A stretch of DNA of 64,000 nt from contig NZ_CP102268.1 in the NCBI RefSeq assembly GCF_025148285.1, forward strand, positions 1,116,001 through 1,180,000, in the 5' to 3' direction. Under the pieces are notes generated by a model, which ran no database searches, was not told the DNA's origin, and saw only the letters and a program-made list of their open reading frames with translations. The DNA comes from Marvinbryantia formatexigens DSM 14469 (GTDB taxonomy: Bacteria; Bacillota; Clostridia; Lachnospirales; Lachnospiraceae). Both the position numbers and the translations under genes were made by a program. Below are positions 25,119 through 33,825 of this stretch, piece after piece. Positions within the stretch are counted from its first letter, which is position 1. Each line of letters opens with the position of its first letter.

Positions 25119-26159
25119 TTATTGTTCAGTCATCCCACATCTGATATATCCCTCTGCCATCAGCCACTCGGCTTCATCCTTCAGCGTCTCCTCATAAGGC
25201 CTTGTATGATAACCCAGTTCCTTCTCTGCCTTGGAATAATCAAACTCGTTGTTTCTTGCCAGGTTGTAAACCGCAAAATTAGTCATCAGCGGCTTTTCCC
25301 CTGTCTTTTTGGACTTCTTCTCCATCTGTGCCGCCAGCTTGTACGCCATTCCAATGGGTACATAGAAATATGGCGTCCTGCATCCGCTGGCGGCATGGAG
25401 CATCCGGCACATTTCCTTTAACGTTACCTCTTTGTTTCCCAGGATATAACACTCCCCGATCCTGCCCTTATCCGCTGCCGCCACGCAGCCATAAGCCAGG
25501 TCACGCACATCGCAGAGATTAAAAGAGCCGCCCATTCCCACAGGCATTTTGCCGTTCATGATCTTGATCACAGTCCCTGTCGTTTCTCCGATTGCGTAAT
25601 CCTTCGGTCCCAGGATCCCGCTGGGATGGACCACGCATGCCTTCAGCCCCTTCTCCCTGCATGCATCCAGCACTGCCTGCGTAGCCATCGCCTTTGTCTG
25701 GCTGTAGCACCCTACCTGCCGTTCTTCATCAATCGGAGTAAATCTCTTCGTCTCACGGATAGGCGTCCCCTTGGACTGCTCCGGAATGGCTCCGGTAGAG
25801 CTTACATATACCATTTTTTTACATTCCGGATGCTTCAGGCACTGTTCGATCATGTTCCGGGTTCCGCCTACATTGACGTCCACCAGCTTCTGGTTAAATT
25901 CCGCGTTTGTAGTAACCATGCTCGCGCAGTGGATGACCACAGATGCGCTTCCCTTTGGTACCGTAAAAAAGTTTTCCAGGGATGCCATGTCGCACAGGTT
26001 TCCTTCCACGATTTCCACCTCATCCGGAATATATTTTACGGATTTATCGCCCGGCAGGACCAGAGCACGCACGCGGTCCCCCCTTGACAGAAGTTCATCA
26101 CATACATGGCTTCCCAAAAATCCTGCCGCGCCTGTTACCAGATACATTGTCTTCTCCAT
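25119..26159 (-). CDS. NAD-dependent epimerase/dehydratase (extended SDR)
   Basis: The 346-residue extended short-chain dehydrogenase has the Rossmann motif TGAAGFLGSHV at the start, the Ser-Tyr-Lys active site (VSSTGAIPE and CYSQTKAMATQAV), and resembles 3-beta-hydroxysteroid dehydrogenase or dihydroflavonol reductase-type epimerases. ATG at 26159 with AGAGAGG upstream. It lies 32 bases after the acyltransferase-like gene, so one transcript is likely. Substrate unknown; a hydroxy-keto step on a lipid or isoprenoid-like substrate is possible. Confidence 0.85.
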   Translation of the reverse strand: MEKTMYLVTGAAGFLGSHVCDELLSRGDRVRALVLPGDKSVKYIPDEVEIVEGNLCDMASLENFFTVPKGSASVVIHCASMVTTNAEFNQKLVDVNVGGTRNMIEQCLKHPECKKMVYVSSTGAIPEQSKGTPIRETKRFTPIDEERQVGCYSQTKAMATQAVLDACREKGLKACVVHPSGILGPKDYAIGETTGTVIKIMNGKMPVGMGGSFNLCDVRDLAYGCVAAADKGRIGECYILGNKEVTLKEMCRMLHAASGCRTPYFYVPIGMAYKLAAQMEKKSKKTGEKPLMTNFAVYNLARNNEFDYSKAEKELGYHTRPYEETLKDEAEWLMAEGYIRCGMTEQ

Positions 26160-26191
26160 TTCAAATACCTCTCTTTCTTTTTTGCTCTGTC

Positions 26192-27529
26192 TCAATTACT
26201 GAGCAAACTATAACAGGGGAATGTTTTCCTTCTGTTTGAGAACTGTTTCTGATTTATTAATCCGGATTTTTTTTCGGCAGGCCATTCGCCTCCGATGCCT
26301 GTTTTCTGGATTTCCATGGAAATGCCCAGCCGGGCGCAAAGCCCAAATACCGTCTCCTGCAGCTTTTCTTCCGCCAGATTGCTTGTCACGGTCAGCTCTA
26401 TCGTATCCCGATAGGAGCAGACCGCTATCTTGACCGGTTCGCGCCCGGTGACAGGAAGCACACACCGGTATCCGATGATACAGGAAGCAAATTCCTTCCT
26501 GGGCTGCATTTTTCCGAGGTTCGAGAGAACCATCGTGCTGTACCCGTTGTACCGGTACATTGTTTTTAAAAACCAGTTCTTCAAAACAACCGGGGCATAC
26601 CTGGAAACCAGGCTTTGCTGCCCTGTCACCTGTCCAGCCACCTGGCTGCGCAGGTAATTTTCACTGCATTTATCTGAAAACTGACGCTTTACTTCGCCGA
26701 TCAGCCGCTCCAGCGTATAATATTCTTCCGGGTCAGCCTCAATGGGAATGCAGGTGAAAAAATTTTTTTCCGTCTTTTTCTGAAAAAAAGGCCGGAGGTT
26801 TACCGGTATGGCAACCCTGAACCGTCTCCTGCTCTGCACTGCTTTTTCCCGGTATTCCTGCCAGAGCGCATAAAGGCTTATAGCTGTAAGCAGCTCACAG
26901 ACCGTCGCATGGTATTTCCGGCATGCCTCCTTTAATTCGGTTAAGGAAAGCTGCCCTGTATAGACAACCACATTGCCCTGCGGCTGTTTTTTCCCGCAGA
27001 TCCGGAAGGCAGGGGATTTTTTCAGCAGCTTCCACGGTCTTCCGCTCTTTGTCCCAAAACTCTGATACGCATCCCGGATATTCTCCGCCCCTTCCAGACC
27101 GTATCTTTTTTCCAGGACATCCCGGGATAAAAGTCCCCGGTAAGCCAGCTGGCAGTACCGGTAGCATACCGCATGGAGAAAATGTATGGCTCCCGTCCCG
27201 TCTGTCAGTGCATGGAATGTTTCAAGATGGATCCAGTTCTTCTCGTACAGGAACCGAAACTGAAGTCCTTTTTCCGGAAACGGCCGTATACCCTTATCCT
27301 TCTGTCGTGTGATTTCCGGCAGTTTATCCGAATTTTCCAGATAGTACCAGAACCGTTCCCGCTTCAGGCAGACATGAAAAGCAGGAAACGCCGGGAGAGT
27401 TTCTTTTACCGCCTGCTTCAAAAGCGCAGGGAGCACCGGCGTTACCAACGCAATGCTGATCCGGTAGATCTGCGGATACTCCCTGGTCGCGATAGCCGGA
27501 TAAAGATTCCCGCTGCTGTCCAGTTTCAT
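26192..27529 (-). CDS. condensation/acyltransferase-fold protein (alcohol acetyltransferase-like)
   Basis: The 445-residue protein resembles WS/DGAT and condensation-domain acyltransferases. It has an HxxxDG-type active site (FHALTDGTG, His at ~106 and Asp at ~110) and a C-terminal TMVLSNLGKMQ block like the DFGWG region. AAGGAAAAAG precedes the ATG at 27529; an ATG 15 bases earlier is possible. It would transfer an acyl group to an alcohol or amine, or link peptide-like substrates. Its neighbours (epimerase, PLD enzyme, DegV) favour a lipid substrate, but this is inferred. Confidence 0.75.
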   Translation of the reverse strand: MKLDSSGNLYPAIATREYPQIYRISIALVTPVLPALLKQAVKETLPAFPAFHVCLKRERFWYYLENSDKLPEITRQKDKGIRPFPEKGLQFRFLYEKNWIHLETFHALTDGTGAIHFLHAVCYRYCQLAYRGLLSRDVLEKRYGLEGAENIRDAYQSFGTKSGRPWKLLKKSPAFRICGKKQPQGNVVVYTGQLSLTELKEACRKYHATVCELLTAISLYALWQEYREKAVQSRRRFRVAIPVNLRPFFQKKTEKNFFTCIPIEADPEEYYTLERLIGEVKRQFSDKCSENYLRSQVAGQVTGQQSLVSRYAPVVLKNWFLKTMYRYNGYSTMVLSNLGKMQPRKEFASCIIGYRCVLPVTGREPVKIAVCSYRDTIELTVTSNLAEEKLQETVFGLCARLGISMEIQKTGIGGEWPAEKKSGLINQKQFSNRRKTFPCYSLLSN

Positions 27530-27573
27530 CTTTTTCCTTCCCATTTGCTTTCATCCCTTTCCTTTTTCTGAAA

Positions 27574-27612
27574 AAGCCATTTCAGACTCTGCGGCGGTGT
27601 CTGAAATGGCTT
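27574..27612 (-). terminator. strong hairpin terminator inside the long cluster
   Basis: Fourteen-base arms AAGCCATTTCAGAC / GTCTGAAATGGCTT with T-run after on the minus strand, between the small membrane protein and the acyltransferase-like gene. It should reduce read-through into the last three genes. Confidence 0.8.
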
Positions 27613-27633
27613 GTCCATAAGTTTTTCCAGCAT

Positions 27634-28002
27634 TTATTTTAAGCCCCTGGTAAGGGGGATCAGACACAGCAGCAGAACGATGCCGAGCAATCCGATCACG
27701 ATTCCGGGAACCAGATTGGTCCACACCATGACCATACACATCCCGACGCCCAGAAACAGCGCTCCTGCGATTCCAAGCAGTACAGTCCCTATGGTCTTTC
27801 CCGACAAGCGGATAGGATTTTTATTTTCCATCTTTCTCCACACAAGTACCATGACCAGAAGCACCACTGCCCCGATTGTCCCCATCACAATCCCCGGCTG
27901 GAAAGCATCCCATTCCGGGATCAGCGCCATGCACATGCCAAGCGCAAACAAAATCCCTCCGATAGTTCCCAGGATCATTGCCACAAAATTACTTTTTTTC
28001 AT
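27634..28002 (-). CDS. small membrane protein, four helices
   Basis: The 122-residue protein starts MKKSNFVAMILG behind GGCAGG. It has four membrane helices arranged as two similar halves (AMILGTIGGILFALGMCMALI / TVLLGIAGALFLGVGMCMVMV), suggesting an internal duplication. No family is recognised. It sits between the PLD enzyme and the acyltransferase-like gene. Confidence 0.75.
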   Translation of the reverse strand: MKKSNFVAMILGTIGGILFALGMCMALIPEWDAFQPGIVMGTIGAVVLLVMVLVWRKMENKNPIRLSGKTIGTVLLGIAGALFLGVGMCMVMVWTNLVPGIVIGLLGIVLLLCLIPLTRGLK

Positions 28003-28143
28003 TTTCTTACCTGCCTTTCTCTGCACCCTTCTGATACAGGCGCCTTGTTTGTTTTTTCTATATCCGGATTATGGCATTCTTTTGTTTCTGTTTTGTCCGG
28101 ATTTGGTTTCTGAATTATTAATTATCCATTCCTTCTGTTTTTT

Positions 28144-29763
28144 TTAAAAAAGTGGGGTAAACAGCTTCAAAGTTTCCGCCGGAAGACGCTTCCAGAGCTT
28201 CAGGCGCGCCTGTTCCAACAAAATCTCCTGGGATGCCTCCAGGGTTTTTCGGAAATCCTCCTTCATATTCCCAATACAGCCCGTCCGGTACATCCAGACG
28301 CCGCATTCATAATGGTGCGCAAGGGAGCGGTAATCCAGATTAATTGTCCCGCATACTGCAAACCGGTCGTCACACACAAAGTTTTTGGCATGAATAAACC
28401 CCGGCGTGTATTCATAGATTTTTACTCCCGCCTGGATCAGGGACGGATAATTTGATTGTGTCATCAAAAACACGATCTGCTTATCCGGGATATGAGGCAC
28501 GATAATCCGCACGTCCACCCCTTTCCCCGCTGCAAGCCGGAGGCTGTTTAATATTTCATGATCGCAGATCAGATAGGGGCTGGTGATATAAAGGTACTCC
28601 CTGGCTGTATGGATGATATTCAGATAGACATTTTTCCCAATGCTTTCCGGATATAACAGGTCCGGACCATCCCCGAACGGGATTACCGCTCCCTCCCCTG
28701 TTTTCTTTTCCTCTGATGTTTCCATATAGATTCCATAATCAAGGGTATCCTCTGATGTTTCCATATAGATTCCATAATCAAGGGTATCCTCTGTTTTTTC
28801 ACACTGGGTATTCCAGAAGCTTAAAAATAACGCCGTCAGGCTTCCCACAGCGTCACCCTCCAGCTTTACCGCCGTATCCTTCCAGTATCCGAATTTTTCC
28901 ACGGCGTTGATGTATTCGTCCGCCAGGTTAATTCCGCCGGTAAAACCTGTATTTCCGTCAATCACCGTGATCTTCCGGTGGTCCCGGTTATTATGTACAT
29001 TTGACAGCACCGGCCTGAAACGGTTTGACACCATACACCGGATGCCATCCCTGCGCACTATGCGGTCGTACCGTGACGGAAGGGTTCCCATACATCCGAT
29101 ATCGTCATACATCAGGCAGACTTCCACCCCCTGTGCCGCTTTTCTTTGCAGGACCTCATAAATGGGGTCCCACATACTGCCGCTTTCAATAATAAAATAT
29201 TCCATAAAGATAAACTGCTCTGCACGCTCCAGGCTCTCCAGCAATGCCTGATAAAACTCCTGCCCGGTTCTGTAATAGGTTATCTGCGTATTCCCGCAGC
29301 ATGGCATTCCCGCTGCCCGCTGAAGGTAAGCCGCCTGCAGCCTTGCTTCCCTGTCCGCTTCCTCTGACAGGAGTTCCGTCTGATCCTTCCGTTTCAGATA
29401 CGGCGCCAGCTTCGCCGCAGACGCTCTGTGCCTTTTCTGCAGATCCCTGCTGTTTTCCGTGCTGGAAAGCACCACAAAAGCAAAAGCGCCCATTACCGGG
29501 ACAACCAGCATCAGAAAAGTCCAAGGCAGCTTAAATTCCGGCGTTTCCTCCCGATTGATCAGATAAAGCAGCACGCCTGCATTGAAAAGCTTTCCCGCAA
29601 CGGTGATTGGAAAGAAATATTTATACAGGAAGGAAAATACCGTCAGTATCTCCACAAATTCCAATACAATGCAGAATGCTGCAAAAAAGTACCTGGATTT
29701 TAAGAACCATAAAATTTTCCGGCAAAGCGCCAGTAGCTTATTTGTATTTTTCGCTTTTTTCAC
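28144..29763 (-). CDS. cardiolipin synthase-like phospholipase D enzyme
   Basis: Cls-type enzymes condense phosphatidylglycerol molecules into cardiolipin, or use other head groups. The 539-residue protein has two N-terminal membrane helices and two HKD motifs: HRKITVIDGNTGFTGGIN and HAKNFVCDDRFAVCGTINLD. It starts with GTG at 29763, coupled to the 31-residue peptide gene 13 bases upstream. A perfect 39-bp tandem repeat (28711-28788) duplicates 13 residues (TSEDTLDYGIYME) in the linker between the motifs. The product could be cardiolipin or another phosphatidyl-transfer product. Confidence 0.88.
   Translation of the reverse strand: MKKAKNTNKLLALCRKILWFLKSRYFFAAFCIVLEFVEILTVFSFLYKYFFPITVAGKLFNAGVLLYLINREETPEFKLPWTFLMLVVPVMGAFAFVVLSSTENSRDLQKRHRASAAKLAPYLKRKDQTELLSEEADREARLQAAYLQRAAGMPCCGNTQITYYRTGQEFYQALLESLERAEQFIFMEYFIIESGSMWDPIYEVLQRKAAQGVEVCLMYDDIGCMGTLPSRYDRIVRRDGIRCMVSNRFRPVLSNVHNNRDHRKITVIDGNTGFTGGINLADEYINAVEKFGYWKDTAVKLEGDAVGSLTALFLSFWNTQCEKTEDTLDYGIYMETSEDTLDYGIYMETSEEKKTGEGAVIPFGDGPDLLYPESIGKNVYLNIIHTAREYLYITSPYLICDHEILNSLRLAAGKGVDVRIIVPHIPDKQIVFLMTQSNYPSLIQAGVKIYEYTPGFIHAKNFVCDDRFAVCGTINLDYRSLAHHYECGVWMYRTGCIGNMKEDFRKTLEASQEILLEQARLKLWKRLPAETLKLFTPLF
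28711..28788. repeat. 39-bp perfect tandem duplication inside the PLD gene
   Basis: Two identical 39-base units (28711-28749 and 28750-28788). Thirteen codons are duplicated in frame. Slippage could change copy number without breaking the gene. Confidence 0.9.
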
Positions 29764-29775
29764 CGGCTGCTACCA

Positions 29776-29871
29776 TTAATAATCAAACCTGTCTTCCGGC
29801 AGGCATACGGATGTAATCGTGATTCCTGCAATCATTGCCAGCGCTACAATAACCATTATTGTTTTTTTCAT
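29776..29871 (-). CDS. 31-residue secreted or membrane peptide
   Basis: This short gene begins MKKTIMVIVALAMIAG, has one hydrophobic helix and ends in an acidic tail (VCLPEDRFDY) with one cysteine. AAAGGGG inside the AI-2E gene end precedes the ATG, which starts 5 bases before the preceding stop codon's end. It ends 13 bases before the PLD gene. The size, signal-like helix and Cys-containing tail resemble a peptide pheromone or small membrane regulator. No family is known. Confidence 0.7.
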   Translation of the reverse strand: MKKTIMVIVALAMIAGITITSVCLPEDRFDY

Positions 29872-29875
29872 AAGA

Positions 29876-30982
29876 TCATTCCCCTTTCTGTTCCTGTGTT
29901 CCATTTTCTTCTGTCTGTCCTGTTTTTCTCCAGAATTCCCGTATTACCCCGCTTTTTCCCATATTCACCAGGATCACAACGCCCATAGGAGCCAGAATGA
30001 TTCCGGGCAGCCCGCCAAGCTGCAGCCCTGTGAACATGGCGACCAGCGTTACCAGCGGATGCAGCCCTACCTGCTTCCCCACAATTTTCGGCTCCAATGT
30101 ATTCCGGACAATGACGATCACAATATAAAGCACCAGAATCCCCGCTGCCATTGGATAGTTTCCCATGACCAGCAGCACTGCCGTCCAGGGAAGGAGGATT
30201 CCTCCCGTCCCCAGTACCGGCAGGATATCGAAAACCGCAATTGCCAGGGCAATAAGCGGTGCATAGGGAATGCGCAGAAGCCAGAGCCCTGCCGCCAGCT
30301 CTGCAAATGTGATCAGAAACAATAGAAAATACGATTTCAGGTACGCCTTCAATGTGTTCCCTCCATGCTCTTTCACTGTCCGGACGGTACGCTTCACTTT
30401 TTCGGGCAGATATTTTCCGGCTGCTGCCATGATCCTGTCATAATCCGCCGTCATGTAGAATGACGCAACCACCATCACGATCACCTTTACCACCAGAGCA
30501 GGGATACCCGTCACAAATTCAGACAGGCCAGTCAGTATATTCATGGACAGCGATGAAAGGTTCTCTCCCATGCTCTGGATCATCTGCTGAATACCTTTTT
30601 GTATTTCCCCCGCCAGCGATGCGTCCGTCTTTCCCAGTATAGAACCGATATCCCCGGATACCCCATCCAGAAACGGTACGATCTGCGTCCGGTACAATTC
30701 CGGCAGATTTGTAATAAAACCTGCAACGGTTCCGATCATTTTGCTCCCACCCAGAAAGATTGTTCCAAAAAAAATCACATAAAAAAGTGCCAGCAAGAGG
30801 GTTGCCGTCCATTTTCCTTTACAGGGAAGCTTCCCTGCGAGTTTCCGGATCAGGAATGCAATGGCAAAGGCCAGAATAAAGGGCATCAGGGCGGGATACA
30901 GATATCTCCATGCCAGACAGACCAGTACGGCAAATAAACCATAATAAGCAGCGTTCCATAACAAAGCTTTCTTTTTTTCCAT
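29876..30982 (-). CDS. AI-2E family (PerM-like) transporter
   Basis: The 368-residue membrane protein has about seven helices and the family's signature region near the C-terminus (LPVLGTGGILLPWTAVLLVMGN and VGLHPLVTLVAMFTGLQLGG). AI-2E proteins export small molecules, including AI-2, or act as Na+/H+ antiporters. GGAAAGGGGGAA precedes the ATG. It lies 39 bases after the radical SAM gene. Confidence 0.88.
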   Translation of the reverse strand: MEKKKALLWNAAYYGLFAVLVCLAWRYLYPALMPFILAFAIAFLIRKLAGKLPCKGKWTATLLLALFYVIFFGTIFLGGSKMIGTVAGFITNLPELYRTQIVPFLDGVSGDIGSILGKTDASLAGEIQKGIQQMIQSMGENLSSLSMNILTGLSEFVTGIPALVVKVIVMVVASFYMTADYDRIMAAAGKYLPEKVKRTVRTVKEHGGNTLKAYLKSYFLLFLITFAELAAGLWLLRIPYAPLIALAIAVFDILPVLGTGGILLPWTAVLLVMGNYPMAAGILVLYIVIVIVRNTLEPKIVGKQVGLHPLVTLVAMFTGLQLGGLPGIILAPMGVVILVNMGKSGVIREFWRKTGQTEENGTQEQKGE

Positions 30983-31021
30983 TGCATTCCCCCTTTCCGG
31001 ATCTGCAGTATTTTTACTTTA

Positions 31022-32404
31022 TCAATTATTTTCTGCTTTGCCGCATCGTCCGCAGGCTGCGCATCCGCCATGAGATTTCTCCCAGAGACGATCCGCTACC
31101 GGAGCCCATTTTTCAGCCGTCTCCACACATTTATCAGAAAACTCCTTCGCGCTTTCCAGATTTTGATAATCTGTACTTTTTGCATGGCTTTCTTCCACGA
31201 TTCTGGTCAGGCTTCCGGGATTGTCCAGCACCGGGCAGGGACGAAGCATGTTTTCATTCCACGGCTGATTGTCGTGGTAACCCATGAACAGCGGAGATTG
31301 ATATGCCTCCAGCAGAGACTTCTCCCGGATATTGGAATCCGAATAATGAATAAAAGCGCACGGCTCAATATCGCCGTTGGCATTGATATGGCAGTAGCAG
31401 CGTCCTCCGGCGATGCAGCCTCCCACATACTCCCCATCGTTCCAGAAATCCACCGTAAAGATTGGTTTTGTCTGGCGGAACTCCCGTATTTTATGGTACA
31501 TCATTTCCCTCTGTGCGGCGTCCGCCATCAGTTCCTTCACCGCACCTTTTCCCACCGGCATATAGGTGAAAAACCAGGCGAATTTCGCGCCCATATCGAT
31601 CATCTGGTCAAAATATTCTTCACTGCCGATGACCTCCGCATTGGCGGAAGTGTAACAGCAGGAAATTCCAAAGGGCAGCCTGTTTTCCTTTAAAATATTC
31701 ATGGCACGGATGATCTTCTGATAAGTGCCGTTCCCCCTCCTGGAATCCGTAGCATCCTCAAAGCCTTCAATACTGATCGCCGGCACAAAATTCTTTACCC
31801 GGAGCATTTCCTTTGCAAACGCCTCATCAATCAGGGTGCCATTGGTAAAAGTCGAAAATACACAGTCCGGATGCTCTTCGCAGAGACGGATGATATCTTT
31901 TTTCCGCACAAGCGGCTCCCCGCCGGTAAATAAGTAAACATATGTACCAAGTTCCACTCCCTGATTTACAATATCGTCCATCTCCTCATAAGTCAGATTC
32001 ATATGGTTTCCGTACTCTGCTGCCCAGCAACCGGTACATTTCAGGTTGCAGGCACTGGTAGGATCCAGAAGAATCGCCCACGGGATGTTGCAGTTATATT
32101 TTTCCTTATATTCCTTCTGACGCTGGTAACCTAAAAGGCAGCCGTTGATAATAAAGTTTTCAAAAAAACGGTTTCTCACGCCCGGATCGATGTCCTCCCA
32201 GAGACTCATGACCAGCTTATGCCAGTTGTTATCCGGATCCATGACCACGCTGCGGATCATCTCCCTCTGGGTTTTCAGCGTGTCCTTCCGGTCGAAACGG
32301 TCAAACCAGTCCAAAAGCTTCGGCAGGTTCTTCTCCGGATCCTTATCCAGATAAGATAGCGCCTGTTTCACTGCAAATACTTCTACATTTTCTTTTATCG
32401 CCAT
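31022..32404 (-). CDS. radical SAM/SPASM enzyme of unknown substrate
   Basis: The 460-residue enzyme has the radical SAM 4Fe-4S motif CNLKCTGC (Cys 119, 123 and 126) followed by the GGEP motif in YLFTGGEPLVRKK. A SPASM-type Cys-rich region lies in the second half (GGCIAGGRCYCHINANGDIEPC). Extra cysteines close the protein (GGCAACGRCGK). It starts after AAAGGGAT. SPASM enzymes usually modify peptides or proteins; the long N-terminal ~100 residues are unusual. Neighbours include a 53-residue protein directly upstream and two short membrane peptides as possible substrates or partners. Confidence 0.88.
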   Translation of the reverse strand: MAIKENVEVFAVKQALSYLDKDPEKNLPKLLDWFDRFDRKDTLKTQREMIRSVVMDPDNNWHKLVMSLWEDIDPGVRNRFFENFIINGCLLGYQRQKEYKEKYNCNIPWAILLDPTSACNLKCTGCWAAEYGNHMNLTYEEMDDIVNQGVELGTYVYLFTGGEPLVRKKDIIRLCEEHPDCVFSTFTNGTLIDEAFAKEMLRVKNFVPAISIEGFEDATDSRRGNGTYQKIIRAMNILKENRLPFGISCCYTSANAEVIGSEEYFDQMIDMGAKFAWFFTYMPVGKGAVKELMADAAQREMMYHKIREFRQTKPIFTVDFWNDGEYVGGCIAGGRCYCHINANGDIEPCAFIHYSDSNIREKSLLEAYQSPLFMGYHDNQPWNENMLRPCPVLDNPGSLTRIVEESHAKSTDYQNLESAKEFSDKCVETAEKWAPVADRLWEKSHGGCAACGRCGKAENN

Positions 32405-32475
32405 TGTTTTTTATCCCTTTCGCTTATGTATTTCTCCCTGAGTGGGGAGTTTCATTAAAAACTGTAAACTTCCAA

Positions 32476-32637
32476 TTACTCTTCCTTTGCAAATAAGATC
32501 AGAAATCCCTGGTCGGCACTTCCAATAATCTGCTGCACATTCCATCCATTCGCAGCCATCGCCTTGATTGTATTGTTCATTTCATTATCATATCCATTGA
32601 CGCCAATCTTCTTTACTGTTTTTACTTCATACTGCAT
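32476..32637 (-). CDS. 53-residue DUF4177-like protein before the radical SAM gene
   Basis: The short protein starts MQYEVKTVKKIGVNG and has AMAANGWNVQQIIG and FLILFAKEE, a beta-alpha-beta pattern like DUF4177. AAGAGGTATCAGAT lies before the ATG and 71 bases separate it from the radical SAM gene. It could be a partner or substrate-carrier of that enzyme, but it lacks a recognised leader or cysteine. Confidence 0.7.
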   Translation of the reverse strand: MQYEVKTVKKIGVNGYDNEMNNTIKAMAANGWNVQQIIGSADQGFLILFAKEE

Positions 32638-32804
32638 ATCTGATACCTCTTTTCTTTTTATATTTTTTATACGAATACGATTCGGTATCCTCCTTCCTCC
32701 TCTCTCATTGATGTCATGACTTTACCATCTGTATTTTTATGTATTGTTTTATTTATGTTTCTGTTTTATTAGTTTTTAATTTTTTTCGGAACTTTCCATA
32801 TTAT

Positions 32805-32912
32805 TTAACACGTCAGCGCCGGAGCAATAAAAGAAAAGAAATACACGGCTGCTGCCAGTATAATTAGGATAACCAGGATCCCCATCAGAAGTTTTTCTTT
32901 TATCTTATTCAT
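32805..32912 (-). CDS. 35-residue single-helix peptide after degV
   Basis: Starts MNKIKEKLLMG, has one hydrophobic helix and ends in TC. GAGGAAGTGG lies before the ATG, and it begins 17 bases after degV. A 167-base gap follows it. Function unknown. Confidence 0.65.
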   Translation of the reverse strand: MNKIKEKLLMGILVILIILAAAVYFFSFIAPALTC

Positions 32913-32929
32913 ACAAGCCACTTCCTCTC

Positions 32930-33787
32930 TCACTCTCTTTCATTGAAAAAACCGCATATTCCAAAACCTCCCGGCCCTCCGTGGGCAGAAATGACACATC
33001 CCGTACAAAACCAACAAATTTGTGCAAATCCCATATTCCTGGCCTGTTCCGTTATCTCCTTTCGTATTTTTTCATGCAGTCCCGGAGAAAATCCAAAAGC
33101 TATCATCTGCTTCTTCAACTGCCTTTCCTCCACAAAGTCTTTCAGCAGTTTTACCGCGCTTTTTCCAATATTCCCACGGTATTTCCGGGTAGCTACAAGT
33201 TTTCCTTCTCTCAGCTCGATCAGCGGATTTATAGATAAGAGCTTTGCCCCAAGATACGCCGCATTACTAACGCGCCCTCCCGCTTTCAGATAAACCAGAT
33301 CTCCCGGGAAAAAACACAGCCTGCACATCCTGCAATATTTATCCACCACATGCAGGACTTCTTCTAATGGACAGTCCGGTTTTTCTCTCAGGTATTCTGC
33401 CACCGCCAATACGATCATCCCCTGCCCGATTGTCACAGATCTGGTATCTACGCTGGTTACATAATCTCTTCCTTCTCCGGCAATCAAGGCACTTTGGAAA
33501 GAACAGGTGGTAACCGCCGAATACGCCAGATGAAGGATATGCCTACCAGGATACCTGTCATGTATTTCATCAAAGACAGCCCTGAAATCTTCCGGCACAC
33601 AGCCGCTGGTTACGGGTAGTTTTTTTGTTTCCTCATAATAGGAAAATATCTCGTCTGCCGGAAAGCTCCCGTCATCCTTCGTTTCCGTATCAAAAGAAAC
33701 GTGCATTGGAACAATGTAAATTCCATATTTATCAGCCAGTTCCGGCGGAATATCGGAACCGGATTCTGCAACAATTACATATCGCAT
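32930..33787 (-). CDS. DegV-family fatty-acid-binding protein
   Basis: DegV proteins bind a fatty acid and pass it to a kinase for lipid synthesis. The 285-residue protein has the YVIVAESGSDIPPELADKYGI start, YKT-like SGCVPEDF, and the C-terminal HGGPGGFGICGFF. The presence of a fatty-acid carrier is a main reason to suspect a lipid pathway for the cluster. No FakA kinase is in the window. Confidence 0.92.
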   Translation of the reverse strand: MRYVIVAESGSDIPPELADKYGIYIVPMHVSFDTETKDDGSFPADEIFSYYEETKKLPVTSGCVPEDFRAVFDEIHDRYPGRHILHLAYSAVTTCSFQSALIAGEGRDYVTSVDTRSVTIGQGMIVLAVAEYLREKPDCPLEEVLHVVDKYCRMCRLCFFPGDLVYLKAGGRVSNAAYLGAKLLSINPLIELREGKLVATRKYRGNIGKSAVKLLKDFVEERQLKKQMIAFGFSPGLHEKIRKEITEQARNMGFAQICWFCTGCVISAHGGPGGFGICGFFNERE

Positions 33788-33825
33788 CTGTTTCCTCCTT
33801 TGTTATTTGATAAGCCTGTTATTAT

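Noticed and set aside
32638..32804. A possible 16-codon ORF before the 53-residue gene
   Set aside because: No ribosome site and no conserved feature; treated as leader sequence.
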